DNA of 42,048 nucleotides from Chromera velia (Eukaryota; Sar; Chromeraceae). A program made the position numbers and the translations under genes. Location: NCBI GenBank assembly GCA_018398765.1, contig JAHBMJ010003088.1, positions 1 through 42,048 on the forward strand. Direction: 5' to 3'. Shown here one piece after another: positions 1 through 9,721 of the stretch; position 1 is the first letter of the stretch, and each line of letters begins with the position of its first letter. The notes beneath the pieces were generated by a model. The model saw only the letters and a list, made by a program, of their open reading frames with translations. It ran no database searches and had not been told where the DNA came from.

Positions 1-408
1 GGTGGGGAGGGCGAGACGGAAGCGCTTTGTGGGGGGGGCGTGTTGGCATCGCTTTGTGGGGAGGGTGAGACGGAGGCGCTTTGTGGGGGGGGCGTGTTGG
101 CATCGCTTTGTGGGGAGGGTGAGACGGAGGCGCTTTGTGGGGGGGGCGTGTTGGCATCGCTTTGTGGGGAGGGTGAGACGGAGGCGCTTTGTGGGGGGGG
201 CGTGTTGGCATCGCTTTGTGGGGAGGGTGAGACGGAGGCGCTTTGTGGGGGGGGCGTGTTGGCATCGCTTTGTGGGGAGGGTGAGACGGAGGCGCTTTGT
301 GGGGGGGGCGTGTTGGCATCGCTTTGTGGGGAGGGTGAGACGGAGGCGCTTTGTGGGGGGGGCGTGTTGGCATCGCTTTGTGGGGAGGGCGAGATAGAAA
401 CGTTCTGA
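1..408. repeat. 54-bp tandem repeat, about 7 copies, near identical
   Basis: The unit is 54 bp and is itself two 27-bp halves, each containing GCTTTGTGGGG. Copies between about 61 and 400 are essentially identical, while the first and last differ at several bases. Because 54 is divisible by 3 the array keeps all frames; the minus-strand frame continues a longer ORF. The array meets the window edge, so its full copy number is unknown. Such homogeneity points to recent unequal crossover or slippage. Confidence 0.95.
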
Positions 409-887
409 GTCACCTGGGGGGAGGGATTAACGTAAGCTTCAGAAGGTGATAGGTTTGGTGTGAAGGGGGCAGCCGAAGTGGAAAGGGCGGACACAGTTTC
501 CTTTGATGCGACCTCATCCGTAACCGACTTCTTTTTGTTTGAGCCTAGGTTTGAGCCGAAGCCTCTCTCAGCAGTCCGATATGAGGATGGGGGGGATGCA
601 GTCGGTCCGTGATCTTCTTCAATGACTGTCTCAAAGCGGCATGGCGGAGGCTTTTTCTTGCAACGCTTCCTTTGCTTTGTGGTGGTAAGGGAGAGCTTTT
701 TCGTTCGATAGAGGAGAAAGCTGACGACAGCACTCTCTGATGCAAATCTGTTAAGAGCAAGCTCCGAACTGCGAACCGGCGAATCCAAAAACTCCACCCC
801 CGCGGCCACAAGCTTCTCTATTGCAGGTATAAGGGCAACTCGAGGTTCCACTCCATCGTAGAGTGCGGACGTTGGCCACGCGACCAT
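1..887 (-). CDS. Unknown protein, N-terminal part, Pro/Ser/Gln repeats; runs off the window
   Basis: The minus strand is open without a stop from ATG 887 to base 1, about 295 codons. It starts MVAWPTSALYDG, followed by a hydrophobic/helical stretch (VALIPAIEKLVAAGVEF, residues ~20-36) and a basic cluster (KQRKRCKKK, ~75-85). A Ser/Thr/Pro-rich linker leads into at least seven 18-residue units of the form PSPQSDANTPPPQSASVS, encoded by the 54-bp DNA repeat. The 3' end lies outside the window, so neither stop nor full length is known. Upstream in the same frame is a TGA near 917, with a possible acceptor (AATCAG) at 910-911, so an earlier exon is possible. The non-repetitive part reads as ordinary protein, which favours this frame over the open plus-strand frames of the repeat. 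I recognise no family. The basic cluster could be a nuclear localisation signal, which is inference. Confidence 0.55.
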   Translation of the reverse strand, partial: MVAWPTSALYDGVEPRVALIPAIEKLVAAGVEFLDSPVRSSELALNRFASESAVVSFLLYRTKKLSLTTTKQRKRCKKKPPPCRFETVIEEDHGPTASPPSSYRTAERGFGSNLGSNKKKSVTDEVASKETVSALSTSAAPFTPNLSPSEAYVNPSPQVTQNVSISPSPQSDANTPPPQSASVSPSPQSDANTPPPQSASVSPSPQSDANTPPPQSASVSPSPQSDANTPPPQSASVSPSPQSDANTPPPQSASVSPSPQSDANTPPPQSASVSPSPQSDANTPPPQSASVSPSP

Positions 888-1422
888 TACAGAAGCGATC
901 AACAACAAACTGATTCAAGGAGACGGCCTGGAGACGGCAAGGAGATATGTTAGCAATGGAGAGTCAAACTGTTGCCTTTTTGAGAAGCAAACGCAAGGAA
1001 GCAGAGCCAGTCGTCACTGTGAACTATAGCTCTTGAGTTGGAGTAGATTTGTGGAGAGGGAGTCATACAGGCATATACAGGCAAGATGCTGGCTAAGTTT
1101 GACAGATGTGGAGAAGGAACCGTTGAAAACGGTGCTCAAACGAAACTGTTTCTCCACAAAAAATCTCCAGAAAGCTTTCCTGTGGGATGTCGTCTCAAGT
1201 TTGAAGCAGTGATGTTCTCAAAACAGCGGTTTCATCCATCATCATCAGTACTTTGAAACTTATTGAAACTGCATCAACCAGTGTATATATATATATATAT
1301 ATATATATATTTCTATATATATTTTCTGAACGAGAATAATAATATATAGATATATTTAAAAATATATTATCTTTGTCTCTCATTTCATTTCAATACTATT
1401 CATGCTAGTTTATATATATATA
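888..1422. other. Intergenic, upstream of the left gene, with (TA)n
   Basis: I see no supported gene here. It would be the 5' flank of the minus-strand gene at 1-887. It contains a (TA)n microsatellite at 1283-1310 and AT-rich sequence up to the LTR element at 1428. A similar AT-rich stretch follows that element after 10044, consistent with insertion into TA-rich DNA. Confidence 0.6.
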
Positions 1423-1427
1423 AATAT

Positions 1428-1708
1428 AGTGAAATTTGACATGATGCATGCATAGTGTCAGTATGTGTGCGTGTCTGGCCGTGTCAGGCATGCAAAGGTA
1501 TCGCACGCCGTGTAAGAGTAATTCATGTATTTCATGTGCAACAGAGTGAATTCAATTAATACACAGACCAAAAGTTGAGCCAAATAGAGGCATGAATGCA
1601 AATAGTGAACTAATCTATGAAGTCTCACTCCATCTGATGGAGCCAATAACCTTCTGATAATAAAATGGCCAGGGCATGCCAAGAGACACAGTCCCTATAT
1701 TTTCCACT
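1428..1708 (+). repeat. 5' LTR of outer element
   Basis: This 281-bp copy matches 9722-10043 along its length, except that the right copy carries an extra ~41 bp after GTAATTCATGTATTT. Shared blocks include GAAATTTGACATGATGCATG at the start and CCCTATATTTTCCACT at the end. No standard TGG-type primer binding site follows the LTR; the next bases are GATGACGCCAGCG. Confidence 0.85.
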
Positions 1709-1760
1709 GATGACGCCAGCGAAAGTCAGATGAACAACAGTTGATTGAGTAGAAACTAAA

Positions 1761-2840
1761 ATGTCAGAGTCAAAGAAAGAAGTAGAGAAACCTCTGGGGG
1801 AGTATCCCTTTATTAATCGAAACATAGAAAAGTGGAGAAAGAGCACAGTGTGCATCCGAGACTCCAATGTCAGACTGTTTGGCAAGACAGAGGAGGAGGT
1901 TGCACAATGGGATTTCAATCAGTTGTTGCTCGCATGTCAGGACCATCCAAAAGCAGGTCCAGCAGCTGATACTGTTTACAGGAGAAAAGAGGATGGTGAT
2001 AATACGTTGAAGTCAGGCATGGATCCAAATCGGGCAATCTCCTGGAAGAAGTACATTGATGCCCTTATTTCTGAGATCTACACCGCTCTCCAGTTTGTGG
2101 ACGAACAAAAAAGAGACGAAGTTAATCAAAAATAGGCAAGAGCAGCTGATGTGGGTTTTGGGGTCTACTCGTTTTAAGAAGTCGTGGTCAAGTACGAGAA
2201 CCTCAACAAACGGACCAAAAGCGCCGGTGCGGAGGATGATACCACCGATCGCACCAGAGCCCTCGCTGTTTGTAAGTCCATCCCCAACCACTACCAGGTC
2301 CTCTGGTCCGCACAAATGACCCAAGATCAGTACAACAACCCAGACAAACTAATGGATAAGTGCAGAGCTATGGCAGGTAAGACAAACTGCAACAGCTTTC
2401 CAACAGTCAGTCACCTCGAACCAAACCGAGCAGCAGCAGCAGCATCCATCCGTGTGACCGGGGAGTTCAAAAGTGCAAACTACGTTGGTAGGACTGGCAA
2501 CCCTCCCCTGAATCACGGAAGTAGAGGGGGGAGAGGTAGAAACGCAGGAAAAGGAAAAGGTAGAGGATTCCATGGAGGATATTAAACTGCCTCCAGGTTC
2601 TTCAACATCAATTCCAACTTCAATCCCCAGTCTGAGAGCAATAAGCAGCAGCAACAAAACAAGTGCCCCGGTTGTGCTCGATAAGGGGGGCATGATGAAG
2701 GATATGACTGCAGGGGACTGAAGCATTGGTGTGCGCATTGTGAATCAGTTGGGCACTTTGAGAGGGCGTGTCCCAATATCCGCAGGAAACACGCAGAGAG
2801 AGGTAGAGTGAGGGGGAGAGGGGATGGACCCCCAGTATGA
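1761..2840 (+). pseudogene. Gag of outer element, four in-frame stops, zinc knuckles
   Basis: One frame can be read from ATG 1761 to TGA 2838-2840, interrupted by TAG at 2133, TAA at 2175, TAA at 2583 and TAA at 2682, with no frameshift. The N-terminal 124 residues are charged and helical. Residues ~225-275 are Arg/Gly-rich (GGRGRNAGKGKGRGF). The C-terminal part has a zinc knuckle CAHCESVGHFERAC (C-X2-C-X4-H-X4-C), preceded by a second Cys/His cluster (CPGCAR...HDEGYDC). This matches the capsid/nucleocapsid layout of LTR retrotransposon Gag, which packages element RNA into particles. Each stop is one C-to-T change from a Gln codon, so decay by transition is likely. A superfamily assignment (copia or gypsy) is not possible from this alone. 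Confidence 0.7.
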
Positions 2841-3187
2841 GGGGATGTGCAAGTGGGGGGATAAGGGCCTGCTCTGCACGTGGCATCGTATATGTGCAAC
2901 TACTCCGCAGGTCCCTCCGTGCCTCCCGGCTACTCAGCTATGATGACTGCACCTTCATTTCCCTTCATGAAAGCATTGGGGGATGTGGAGAACCCGACTT
3001 TCCGGGTCGGTAAGGTTTTGGGAAAGGCAGAGGAAGGAACCGGCTCTAGAGACAGCTGATAAAGAGAGCAATGGAAGGACTGAGTGGGAGTGCAAGGAGA
3101 CACACCTACTCTTCTTCACTTCTTTTTAATCAGGCATACATGTGTGGGGGTGCAGGGAGTCACATTCACATATCCAACAAAGTCAAT
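2841..3187 (+). other. Non-coding internal region of outer element
   Basis: This lies between the gag stop and the hairpin array, with no ORF of note. GTGCAGGGAGTCAC and a similar GTGCAAGGAGACAC near 3090-3165 look like degenerate forerunners of the hairpin units that follow. Confidence 0.5.
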
Positions 3188-3438
3188 CAGTGCAGCGCGT
3201 CACTGAGAAGGAAATTAACCATACAGTGCAGGATGTCACTATGAAATGGAAGTATACATATACATCTAGACAATGAATCAGTGCAGGGCGTCACTGATAA
3301 TTAGACAGGCAGTGTGGAGCGTCACTGACTAATACACAAACAGTGCGGAGCGATACTAATGGAAACATAAACACAGAAGAAAATACAAATAGTACGGAGC
3401 GTCATTGTTTCTGACAGTACTGCGGAGCGTCGGTACTG
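3188..3438 (+). repeat. Array of ~7 short dyads around a GCGGAGCGTC core
   Basis: Short units recur every 30-55 bp. CAGTG and CACTG flank an 8-base centre at 3188-3205, 3279-3296 and 3310-3327. Imperfect copies lie at 3224-3241, 3341-3357 and about 3391-3405. The last unit (3415-3438) has a different but still complementary stem, CAGTAC/GTACTG, around TGCGGAGCGTCG. The centres share GCGGAGCGT or close variants. The layout suggests RNA hairpins in the 3' part of the element transcript; the function is unknown. Confidence 0.65.
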
Positions 3439-3525
3439 GTCAAACCAAATTCATGAAAGCAAACCTGCATGCATCAAATTTTGGAACTCATTTCTCCGAT
3501 CTTGTGATTGAACAATCATCTCCGT

Positions 3526-3820
3526 TGTAAGCAGAATACGGGGCTAGAACTCTCAATGCTAACGATGTGCATTCAGAGTTCATAGACTATAAGAGTTTGA
3601 CCTAGAGAGGTTTGTACATTGTTCCTTCAATCAAGCCAGTCCAACGATCGTTAGCGATCGTTAACTAATTCGAATGCATGCAGATCGATGTCACTTTATT
3701 CAGTCCTGCGCCAAGCCACACTTATTGAAGTCCGCGCGCGCATCGCCGCGGCGCCGCCGGCCTCGCGGCTCCACCACTCTGTGGGCCCGTCGCATACTCG
3801 CCGCTCGTAGCCGGCCTACA
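3526..3820 (-). repeat. 3' LTR of the gypsy element
   Basis: On the plus strand it begins TGTAAGCAGAATACGG and ends GCCTACA. It is about 95% identical to 9409-9703; I count 14 differences, 13 of them transitions. It contains the dyad CGATCGTTAGCGATCG and a GC-rich segment (GCCGCGGCGCCGCCGG) near its left end in element orientation. Confidence 0.95.
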
Positions 3821-4037
3821 CCTGCCCGCTGCTTTGAAACCGACGTCCACGCTCGGTTCCAGTACCTGCACACATCCGTAACTAATCGACCTCGTGGCTT
3901 TGATTAATAACATGCACCTGCACACTTCATCGACCCATAAATGAACGAAGCAAGTCGGAATGCAGAGTCCGACCCCCATACTGCTACCCTGCATCTATGC
4001 ATGATGCAGGATAGAATTGGTTTCTGCCTCGAATCAC

Positions 4038-5624
4038 TTACCAGGGAATTTCATCTTCCCAAAACTCACACACACGCATTCCACTCCACGAACCTCTTAG
4101 TTTTACCCATACTGATTTCACCTCTTTACTTCTTAATTGCCACCTACACCTGCCCGTTGCTTGTTTCTCTTTCTCCTGCTGTCTCTTCTTTTCTTTGAAG
4201 GCATGCAATGCCTCCTTTGCATATGTCAGGTTGACAGCAGGCTCCCATGATGCATTCTCTTTACTTTCTCCTTCCCACCACACCAAGTAGTGCGCCTGTT
4301 TGTCTATCTTTCTGTGGTCGAGAATCTCTTTTACTTCATACTCAATTTCTTTTGATGTAGGCAACCGAACAGCAGGCAGAGGATCAGCCTTCCTTCTCTC
4401 ATACTTCTTCAGGTATGATACATTAATCACATTGTGACCCTTCATTCCTGCAGGGAATATGAGCTCATACGCGTTGCTCCCCACCTTTCTCTCTACCTCG
4501 AATGGTCCATAAAATACAGGCTCAAGCTTCCTGCTTGGCTTTCTGCTTCCCTTAAAATATGCATTGCGTACAAGCAAAAAATCCCCTGGAGCAAATGAAA
4601 CCTCTTGTCTGTGTGGATCTACTTGTCGAGCTACTCGTTCTCTTGCTTGCTCAAGTCTCTCCTTTGCTCTCATGATTTCTGCCTCTCTGCGATCTGCAAA
4701 GTCTACTGCTGGCGGACAGAATGACTTAGAACGCACAGAGACAGAAGGCAGGCGAATCGGGTCACATCCATACAGAAAGCGAAAAGGAGACATGCCTGTG
4801 GCTGGATGCACCGAATCATGATACGCAAACTGATAAAAACATAACCACTTCGGCCAGTCCGTTTGATGCTCGTTCATAAAACAACGCAACATCTGTTCGA
4901 TGGTCTGGTTGTCTCTCTCTGTCTGTTCATCTGACTGTGGGTGTCCTCTTGTGCTCATATTCAATTTTATGCCCCACAGCCGAGCGAGTTCCTTCCAAAA
5001 TGCAGAGAGAAAACGAGGATCACGGTCACTGACCACTGATTGGGGCATCCCATGCTCGCAGACAATCCTCTCAAAGACCACCTCGGCTGTCCCTTCTGCT
5101 ATAATCTCTTGTGAGACTGCAGCAAAGAAAGGAGTTTTGGAGAGGCGATCAACCACAGAGAGGATTCCATCTACCTCTTCTCCTTTAAACACCACCCTCG
5201 GGAGTCCAAATATAAAATCAAAAGAAATAGACTGAAAAGAAAATTCAGGAATAGACAGAGGTTGGAGCAATCTATACTGCTTCTCAATCGGCCTCTTTGC
5301 TCTTTGACAGGTATCACACTTTCTGACGTACTGAACAACCGATGCATATATATGTGGCCAATAGAAACTCCCTGCCAGTTTTAAATATGTTTTCTCTGCC
5401 CTCAAATGCCCCCCTGCGGCCGTATCATGATGTTCATAGATGAGGTTTCTTTGTAGTCTCTCTGTCGGGACGGCCAGTCTGTCATTGACATAGAGCAGTC
5501 CGTCTTCTATCTGAAACCTCGGAAGAATTAGCCGCAAATGTTGAGGACCAGGCACCTCTTTCTCAGGGTCTTTGTCAGGGTCTTCAATTTGAAGCCTTGC
5601 TTCAAGCACTTCCTTCACCTCCAT
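4038..5624 (-). pseudogene. Integrase with chromodomain (C-terminal Pol)
   Basis: 528 intact codons in the same frame as the RNase H segment upstream, from which only a TGA at 5625-5627 separates it. The HHCC zinc-binding motif is present (HHDTAAGGH at ~65-73, then CDTCQRAK at ~103-110). The catalytic core follows: first Asp in SFDFIFGLP (~134), second in VVSDRDPRF (~199), and Glu in the GHPQSDEQTERDNQ region (~235). A GPFEV-type C-terminal block is at ~375. A chromodomain follows at ~430-480 (YEVKEILDHRKI, YLVWWEGES, ASWEPAVNL). Integrase inserts the element cDNA into the genome, and the chromodomain of chromoviruses is thought to steer it to marked chromatin. This domain is the best-preserved part of the element, but alone it lacks the ancestral polyprotein context. 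Confidence 0.9.
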
Positions 5625-6311
5625 TCAGAATTTCTCTTCTTCATATCCTTTCCTTATTCTTTCCAGTAATTCCTCATCCAGCTGCACTCTTGATTCCATT
5701 TGCAACAATTGACACACTTCTTTTCTCTCTTTATCTTTTTCTCCTTTCTCAGCGTTCACCCCAGGGCACCTGCTCAGCGCATCTGCCACGCGATTCCGAG
5801 CACCGGGCACGTACCTTGGAGTGATGCCGATCTCGTCGAACATGCTGACAAATCTGCGCATACGTGGAGACATTAAGGTGCGGTCAGCAGACACATTCAC
5901 ATATTTGAGAGACTCATGATCTGACCGCACCTTGGTTGTGTGACTAACGTATGGCCTCCACGATTTGACCGCAAACACGCAGGAAAGAAATTCTTTATCT
6001 CTAATCGGATACTTGAGCTCTTCCTGTGTCATTCTACGTGATGCGGATACACACGGACGGAGCCAGCCGATCTCAAGATCTTCTTGCATGAGCGCGGCAG
6101 CGAGCGTTTCTGTCGATTCGCATGCCTCCACAAAAATTTCGAAGGGACGCGCAGGGTCAGGAATGTAGAGTTCAACAGTATTTTTCACTGCTTGCTTTAC
6201 TGCTTCAAAGCTTTCTTCCTCTTTCTTCCCCCACTCAAACGATTTGTTTCCCTTCAGCAATGCATACAAAGGGCCTGCTTTCTCACTGAAGTGAGGGACA
6301 AACCGTCTCAC
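5625..6311 (-). pseudogene. RNase H segment of gypsy Pol
   Basis: The segment starts with the end of the RT connection (RRFVPHFSEKAGPLYALL) and runs into RNase H. The first acidic position lies in FEIFVEACEST, where related elements have a DAS-type motif; here it reads E-A-C, so the first metal ligand is changed. Later positions are kept: the Glu in RMTQEELKYPIRDKE, the Asp in VRSDHESLKYV and the final Asp in NRVADALSR. RNase H removes the RNA strand during reverse transcription. The segment ends at TGA 5625, directly followed in frame by integrase. Confidence 0.85.
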
Positions 6312-6768
6312 TCAATTTGCAAACCCCAAAAAGGAAAGCACTTCATTTCTGTTCTTGGGAGTAGGTCACTTACTGACTTGGTCTGTCTTACTCTGCTTGG
6401 GCCGCACTCCGGCCCTGGAGATCTTCAGCCCGAGAAATGTCACCTCAGTCTGCATGAAATGGCATTTCGACAATTTTGCCTAGCAATTTTGCATACAATT
6501 TATTTTCACTCAAAAAACGCAAAACAATTCTGATGTGTCTCTTGTGCTCTTCTCTTGACAATGTATGTGAATAAATTAGAAGGTTATCCAGAAAAACTGA
6601 AACAAAACGGTCAAGACAAGAGCGAAGAGCAAATTGAATCAACCTCATCGCTACAGGAGGCACGTTTATCAACCTAAAAGAAATAACCAGCCAGTCAAAA
6701 GAACCATAGCGTGTAGTGAAAGCTGTCTTTGGGATATCTTCTTTTCTGACCCTCATTTGGTGATAATA
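6312..6768 (-). pseudogene. RT palm, second half, frameshifted, mutated active site
   Basis: It continues in frame after a TAG at 6769-6771 (YYHQMRVRKEDIPKTAF, the usual gypsy RT block). The catalytic box reads FLDN where active gypsy RTs have a Y-[IVL]-D-D type motif, so the second Asp is Asn. At 6471-6496 the 13 bp CAATTTTGCCTAG is tandemly duplicated (plus-strand reading) and breaks the frame in the KLYAKL block. Downstream, VTFLGLKISRAGV and SFLGFAN continue the RT connection in the new frame with TGA codons near 6355 and 6313. Reverse transcription by this copy is very unlikely. Confidence 0.85.
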
Positions 6769-8313
6769 CTACCTGAGGTCCAGTGTCATAAAGAACTGAG
6801 CCCTATACAATCGATCAATCAACTCTTGCAGGTGAGAGAGAGAATGCTTGTCTTTGATAGTGATGCGATTCAAGCTAGTGTAGTCACAACACATTCTCAT
6901 CGAGCCATCTTTCTTTTGTACAAAAAGAACAGGCGCAGCATAAGGAGAAGCAGACGGTTCAAAATATGTATCTATCTGTCTCCTCAGCTCATCTGTCTCT
7001 CCCACTGACAGCCGATAAGGTGAACGGGCAGGAGGTGAATGACCGGGCTCAAGTTCGATTTTGAAATCCAAATGAGGTCCTCTTGACGGTGGCAGATAAG
7101 AGAGACGATCGGGAAAAAGAGACGCATGATCTGCTACAATTCCTTTCACATCCTGAGAAACATCTGCATCTGATTGAGAGAGAAAAGCACGCACGTCCGA
7201 CAAATCAGGGGCCGACCAAGCAAGATGATCAGACGGAAGAGAAGAGAGAAAGTCAGAAGAGAGAAAATCAGAACCCACGTTCCCTCCATTATTCATTCTC
7301 CCCTTTCCTTTTCTCTCACTCACTTTAGTTGCATGCACGAAGCACTTCAGTTCCCCCTCTCCTGCAGGCCAGTGTGCCGTCTCCATTCTCACAATATGGC
7401 AGACAGCACCTTTTTGAATTGCTCGTTTGGCCTGCGCAGAAGAAAAGACAGGAGGGCAAGGTCGGTTCTCTTCACATATACCCCCCCGAATAATGACTTC
7501 CTGGCCGTTAAAGAAGAAACGAAGAGAACGAGACCAATGACCAAGTTCTGGTTGATGGACGTCACTCCATTTTCTTCCTAAGATGACATCATAGTCGTCC
7601 AGGTCAGCCAGCAATGCACCGACTGTCTCTCGATACCCCTGAATACGAAGGGGAACAGAAGGTGCATACTCACTGACCTCTCGTCCTCTGGGCTCCTTCA
7701 CGGCCACCCTACATCTCATCGGGGTCCCAAACCTGCGAATATGCAACTGACGCAGGTGTGCAAACTTGCTATCAATGAAAATATCATCAGCTCCAATGTC
7801 ATACAAAACTCTGACTGGAGCACCCGCGACAGTACCGTGATAGACAAAACCAGTCTCAAACGAATCATCCTCATCATCCTCTTCCTCACTCAATTCTTTA
7901 TCTGTTCTCTGCCTTTTATCTTCCTCAACTTCATAACGTACTGTCAGGTCGGGTTCGACCACGGTCTCGTCATTCTCGTTTCGGCCTCTGATCGTCCTCA
8001 CCCCAGCTACCCGTCTCGATCCAGCCTTGCGCGCTGGTTGATGTCCACTCGGCTGAGGTTGAGGCGACCCGCCGAAAGAGGGAGACCATGCACGTCTTCT
8101 GTCACCGAAGCCAAAGCCTCTTCCAGGTGACATGGGTGAACTTGGACTATCACCTCTCTGTCCAGACCTCCCTCTCCCCCCTGTAGGTTGAGTGACTTGA
8201 TTGATGGGATACGGGAAGGGAAGGGATGGGTAAGGAGGAGGTGGCCAGGGGTACCCAGGCGTTGCCCCAAAACCCGGGACGAAAGAGGCAAATCCTGGAG
8301 ATGCCCTGGGCAG
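6769..8313 (-). pseudogene. Protease and first half of RT
   Basis: This covers ORF 8133-6769 and its in-frame upstream Gly/Pro-rich stretch to the TGA at 8314. A retropepsin-like domain is centred on VLYDIGADDIFID, residues ~115-127 from Met 8133, where active enzymes have D-[ST]-G; here it is D-I-G, probably damaging. DVILGRKW is the conserved second protease block. RT fingers follow at ~395-454 (APVLFVQKKDGSMRMCCDY, LNRITIKDKHSLSHL, FFMTLDLR). The ORF stops at TAG 6769, inside the RT fold, and the next residues continue in the same frame. It lies downstream of gag in the same frame, so the ancestor encoded a Gag-Pol fusion. Confidence 0.88.
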
Positions 8314-9336
8314 TCACGGAGACGATGTTTGAATGGTCCGCATATGTGGAGGAAGTTGAGGTCCATTCCTACACGCAGCCATCATGTGGGTGTTCTCCCC
8401 ACATAGAAGACACCGATTCAGTCTCCCCCTGCTCTTCCACACCGTCTGTGGAATCAATGGATGTCGGGGTGGAAGTCTTCTCGAAAGTCGCACCCCAACA
8501 CTACACAATTCCATGGGAGCCGGTCCTGTGGGATCAATCACCGGACTCGGATCAGACGGGGGCCTTCGCGACTAACGGTTTCGAGAGCGCGAACTGGCCT
8601 GCTTGAGCCAGATTTTGCTGTCCAACGCCTTCTCCATTGCTTCGTCCAATGTTGCCGGCTCCATCCTGTCAGTCTCATACATAATCCCAGATGGCAAACC
8701 CTCAATATAGTCCTCTACGAGATCCTCCTCACTCGCATTTGTGATCTTCAACGCGAGAAGGGAGAATTCTTTGTTGTAGTCGTCGACCGTCCCTGTGCAC
8801 CTGAAGGACAATACCTGCTTTCTCACCTTCCTCCTCTCATGTTTCTCCTTATACCTGCGTCGCAGCACCTCACGCAACGCAGGCCAGTCTGCAAACCCCA
8901 TACCTCTCTTCACACGTAAATCGAACCAGTCCCTCAGCTCCTTACACAGGAAGGACTTCGCGAGGCCAAGCTGACGATGAGGAGCAACATTCGCATTGGT
9001 AAAGTAGTCGTTCGTGTCCGTAATAAACCTCTCCACAGTGTCGCGGCGTCCAGTGAACTCGTCCGGCTGCTTTAGTGCAATCCGGGAAAGCTGCTCTCGT
9101 AGCAATCCGGGGCCCTGAGAGGGCACGACAAGCTGCTGTGTACCCTCTTTACTCATTGGCAGCACTTGAGGAGGCAACTGTGGAGGTGGAGCTGCAACCC
9201 TCGCCACCAGCCCCTCCATGGTCTGCCGCATCATCTCTTGAGTCTGCTGCAGGCTGGTGACGGACTGTTCAAGGTTGTACAGTGCCGTTCCCACCTGCTC
9301 GTTTGTCAATGGAGCCAAGACTGGAGGTAGTTCCAT
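8314..9336 (-). pseudogene. Gag of gypsy element with zinc knuckle
   Basis: ATG 9336 opens a 254-codon ORF ending at TAG 8572. The same frame stays open to TGA 8314. Residues ~20-45 form a coiled coil (LEQSVTSLQQTQEMMRQTM). The retrotransposon Gag core lies at ~90-230 (FITDTNDYFTNA, ELRDWFDLRVKR, FSLLALKITNASEEDLVEDY). After the TAG comes CLLCGENTHMMAAC, a C-X2-C-X4-H-X4-C zinc knuckle that would bind RNA. Without readthrough of the TAG, the capsid part would be made without nucleocapsid. The start was chosen as the first ATG after the primer binding site. Confidence 0.88.
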
Positions 9337-9380
9337 GACAGCAACAGAATTCAGACTGAATACAAACGAATCAAAAGCCT

Positions 9381-9405
9381 GTTCGAAACCTGGCTCTGGT
9401 AACCA
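9381..9405 (-). other. Candidate tRNA primer binding site
   Basis: Three bases inside the 5' LTR, the minus strand reads TGGTTACCAGAGCCAGG and continues TTTCGAAC. The plus strand therefore looks like a tRNA 3' end: GTTCGAA (T-loop-like), an acceptor-stem-like stretch and terminal CCA. The match runs about 25 nt, longer than the usual ~18. The exact tRNA cannot be named from sequence alone. Confidence 0.7.
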
Positions 9406-9408
9406 GCT

Positions 9409-9703
9409 TGTAAGCAGAATACGGGGCTAGAACTCTCAATGCTAACGATGTGCATTCAGAGTTCATAGACTATAAGAGTTTGACCTAGAGAGGTTTGTAC
9501 ATTGTTCCTTCGATCAAGCCAGTCCAACGATCGTTAGCGATCGTTAGCTAATTCAAATGCATACAGATCGATGTCACTTTATTCAGTCCTGTGCCAAGCC
9601 ATACTTATTGAAGTCTGCGTGCGCATCGCCGCGGCGCCGCCGGCCTCGCGGCTCCGCCACTCTGCGGATCCGTCGCGTACTCGCCGCTCGTAGCCTGCCT
9701 ACA
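9409..9703 (-). repeat. 5' LTR of the gypsy element
   Basis: The 295-bp partner of 3526-3820, with the same TG...CA ends, followed by the TSD copy TCCGT at 9704-9708. It would hold the element promoter, but no TATA box is obvious. At 8 of the ~14 differences from the other LTR, one copy has CpG and the other TpG or CpA. Confidence 0.95.
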
Positions 9704-9708
9704 TCCGT

Positions 9709-9721
9709 AATGAAGGGAGTG
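9709..9721 (+). other. Polypurine tract of the outer element
   Basis: AATGAAGGGAGTG directly precedes the right LTR of the outer element and sits just after the TSD of the nested insertion. A purine tract at this place primes plus-strand DNA synthesis in LTR elements and fixes the orientation as plus. Confidence 0.6.

Larger units (their letters stand above)
3526..9703 (-). mobile_element. Nested Ty3/gypsy chromovirus, inactivated
   Basis: 295-bp LTRs (3526-3820 and 9409-9703) with TG...CA ends are flanked by a perfect TCCGT target-site duplication (3521-3525 and 9704-9708). Minus-strand order is LTR, primer binding site, gag, zinc knuckle, protease, RT, RNase H, integrase, chromodomain, LTR. 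Gag through the first half of RT lie in one frame (9336 to 6769), so the ancestor probably had a single gag-pol ORF. The copy is dead: stops at 8572, 8314, 6769, about 6355, about 6313 and 5625, plus a 13-bp tandem duplication at 6471-6496 that shifts the frame. The LTRs differ at about 14 of 295 positions, so the insertion is not very recent. Confidence 0.95.

Noticed and set aside
2-408. Plus-strand open frames through the 54-bp repeat (RRRRFVGG and LASLCGEGETEAL types)
   Set aside because: They stop or lose sense right after the repeat, while the minus-strand frame continues for ~165 further codons of non-repetitive protein.
1-408. CRISPR-like array
   Set aside because: Continuous tandem repeat without unique spacers, in eukaryotic DNA.
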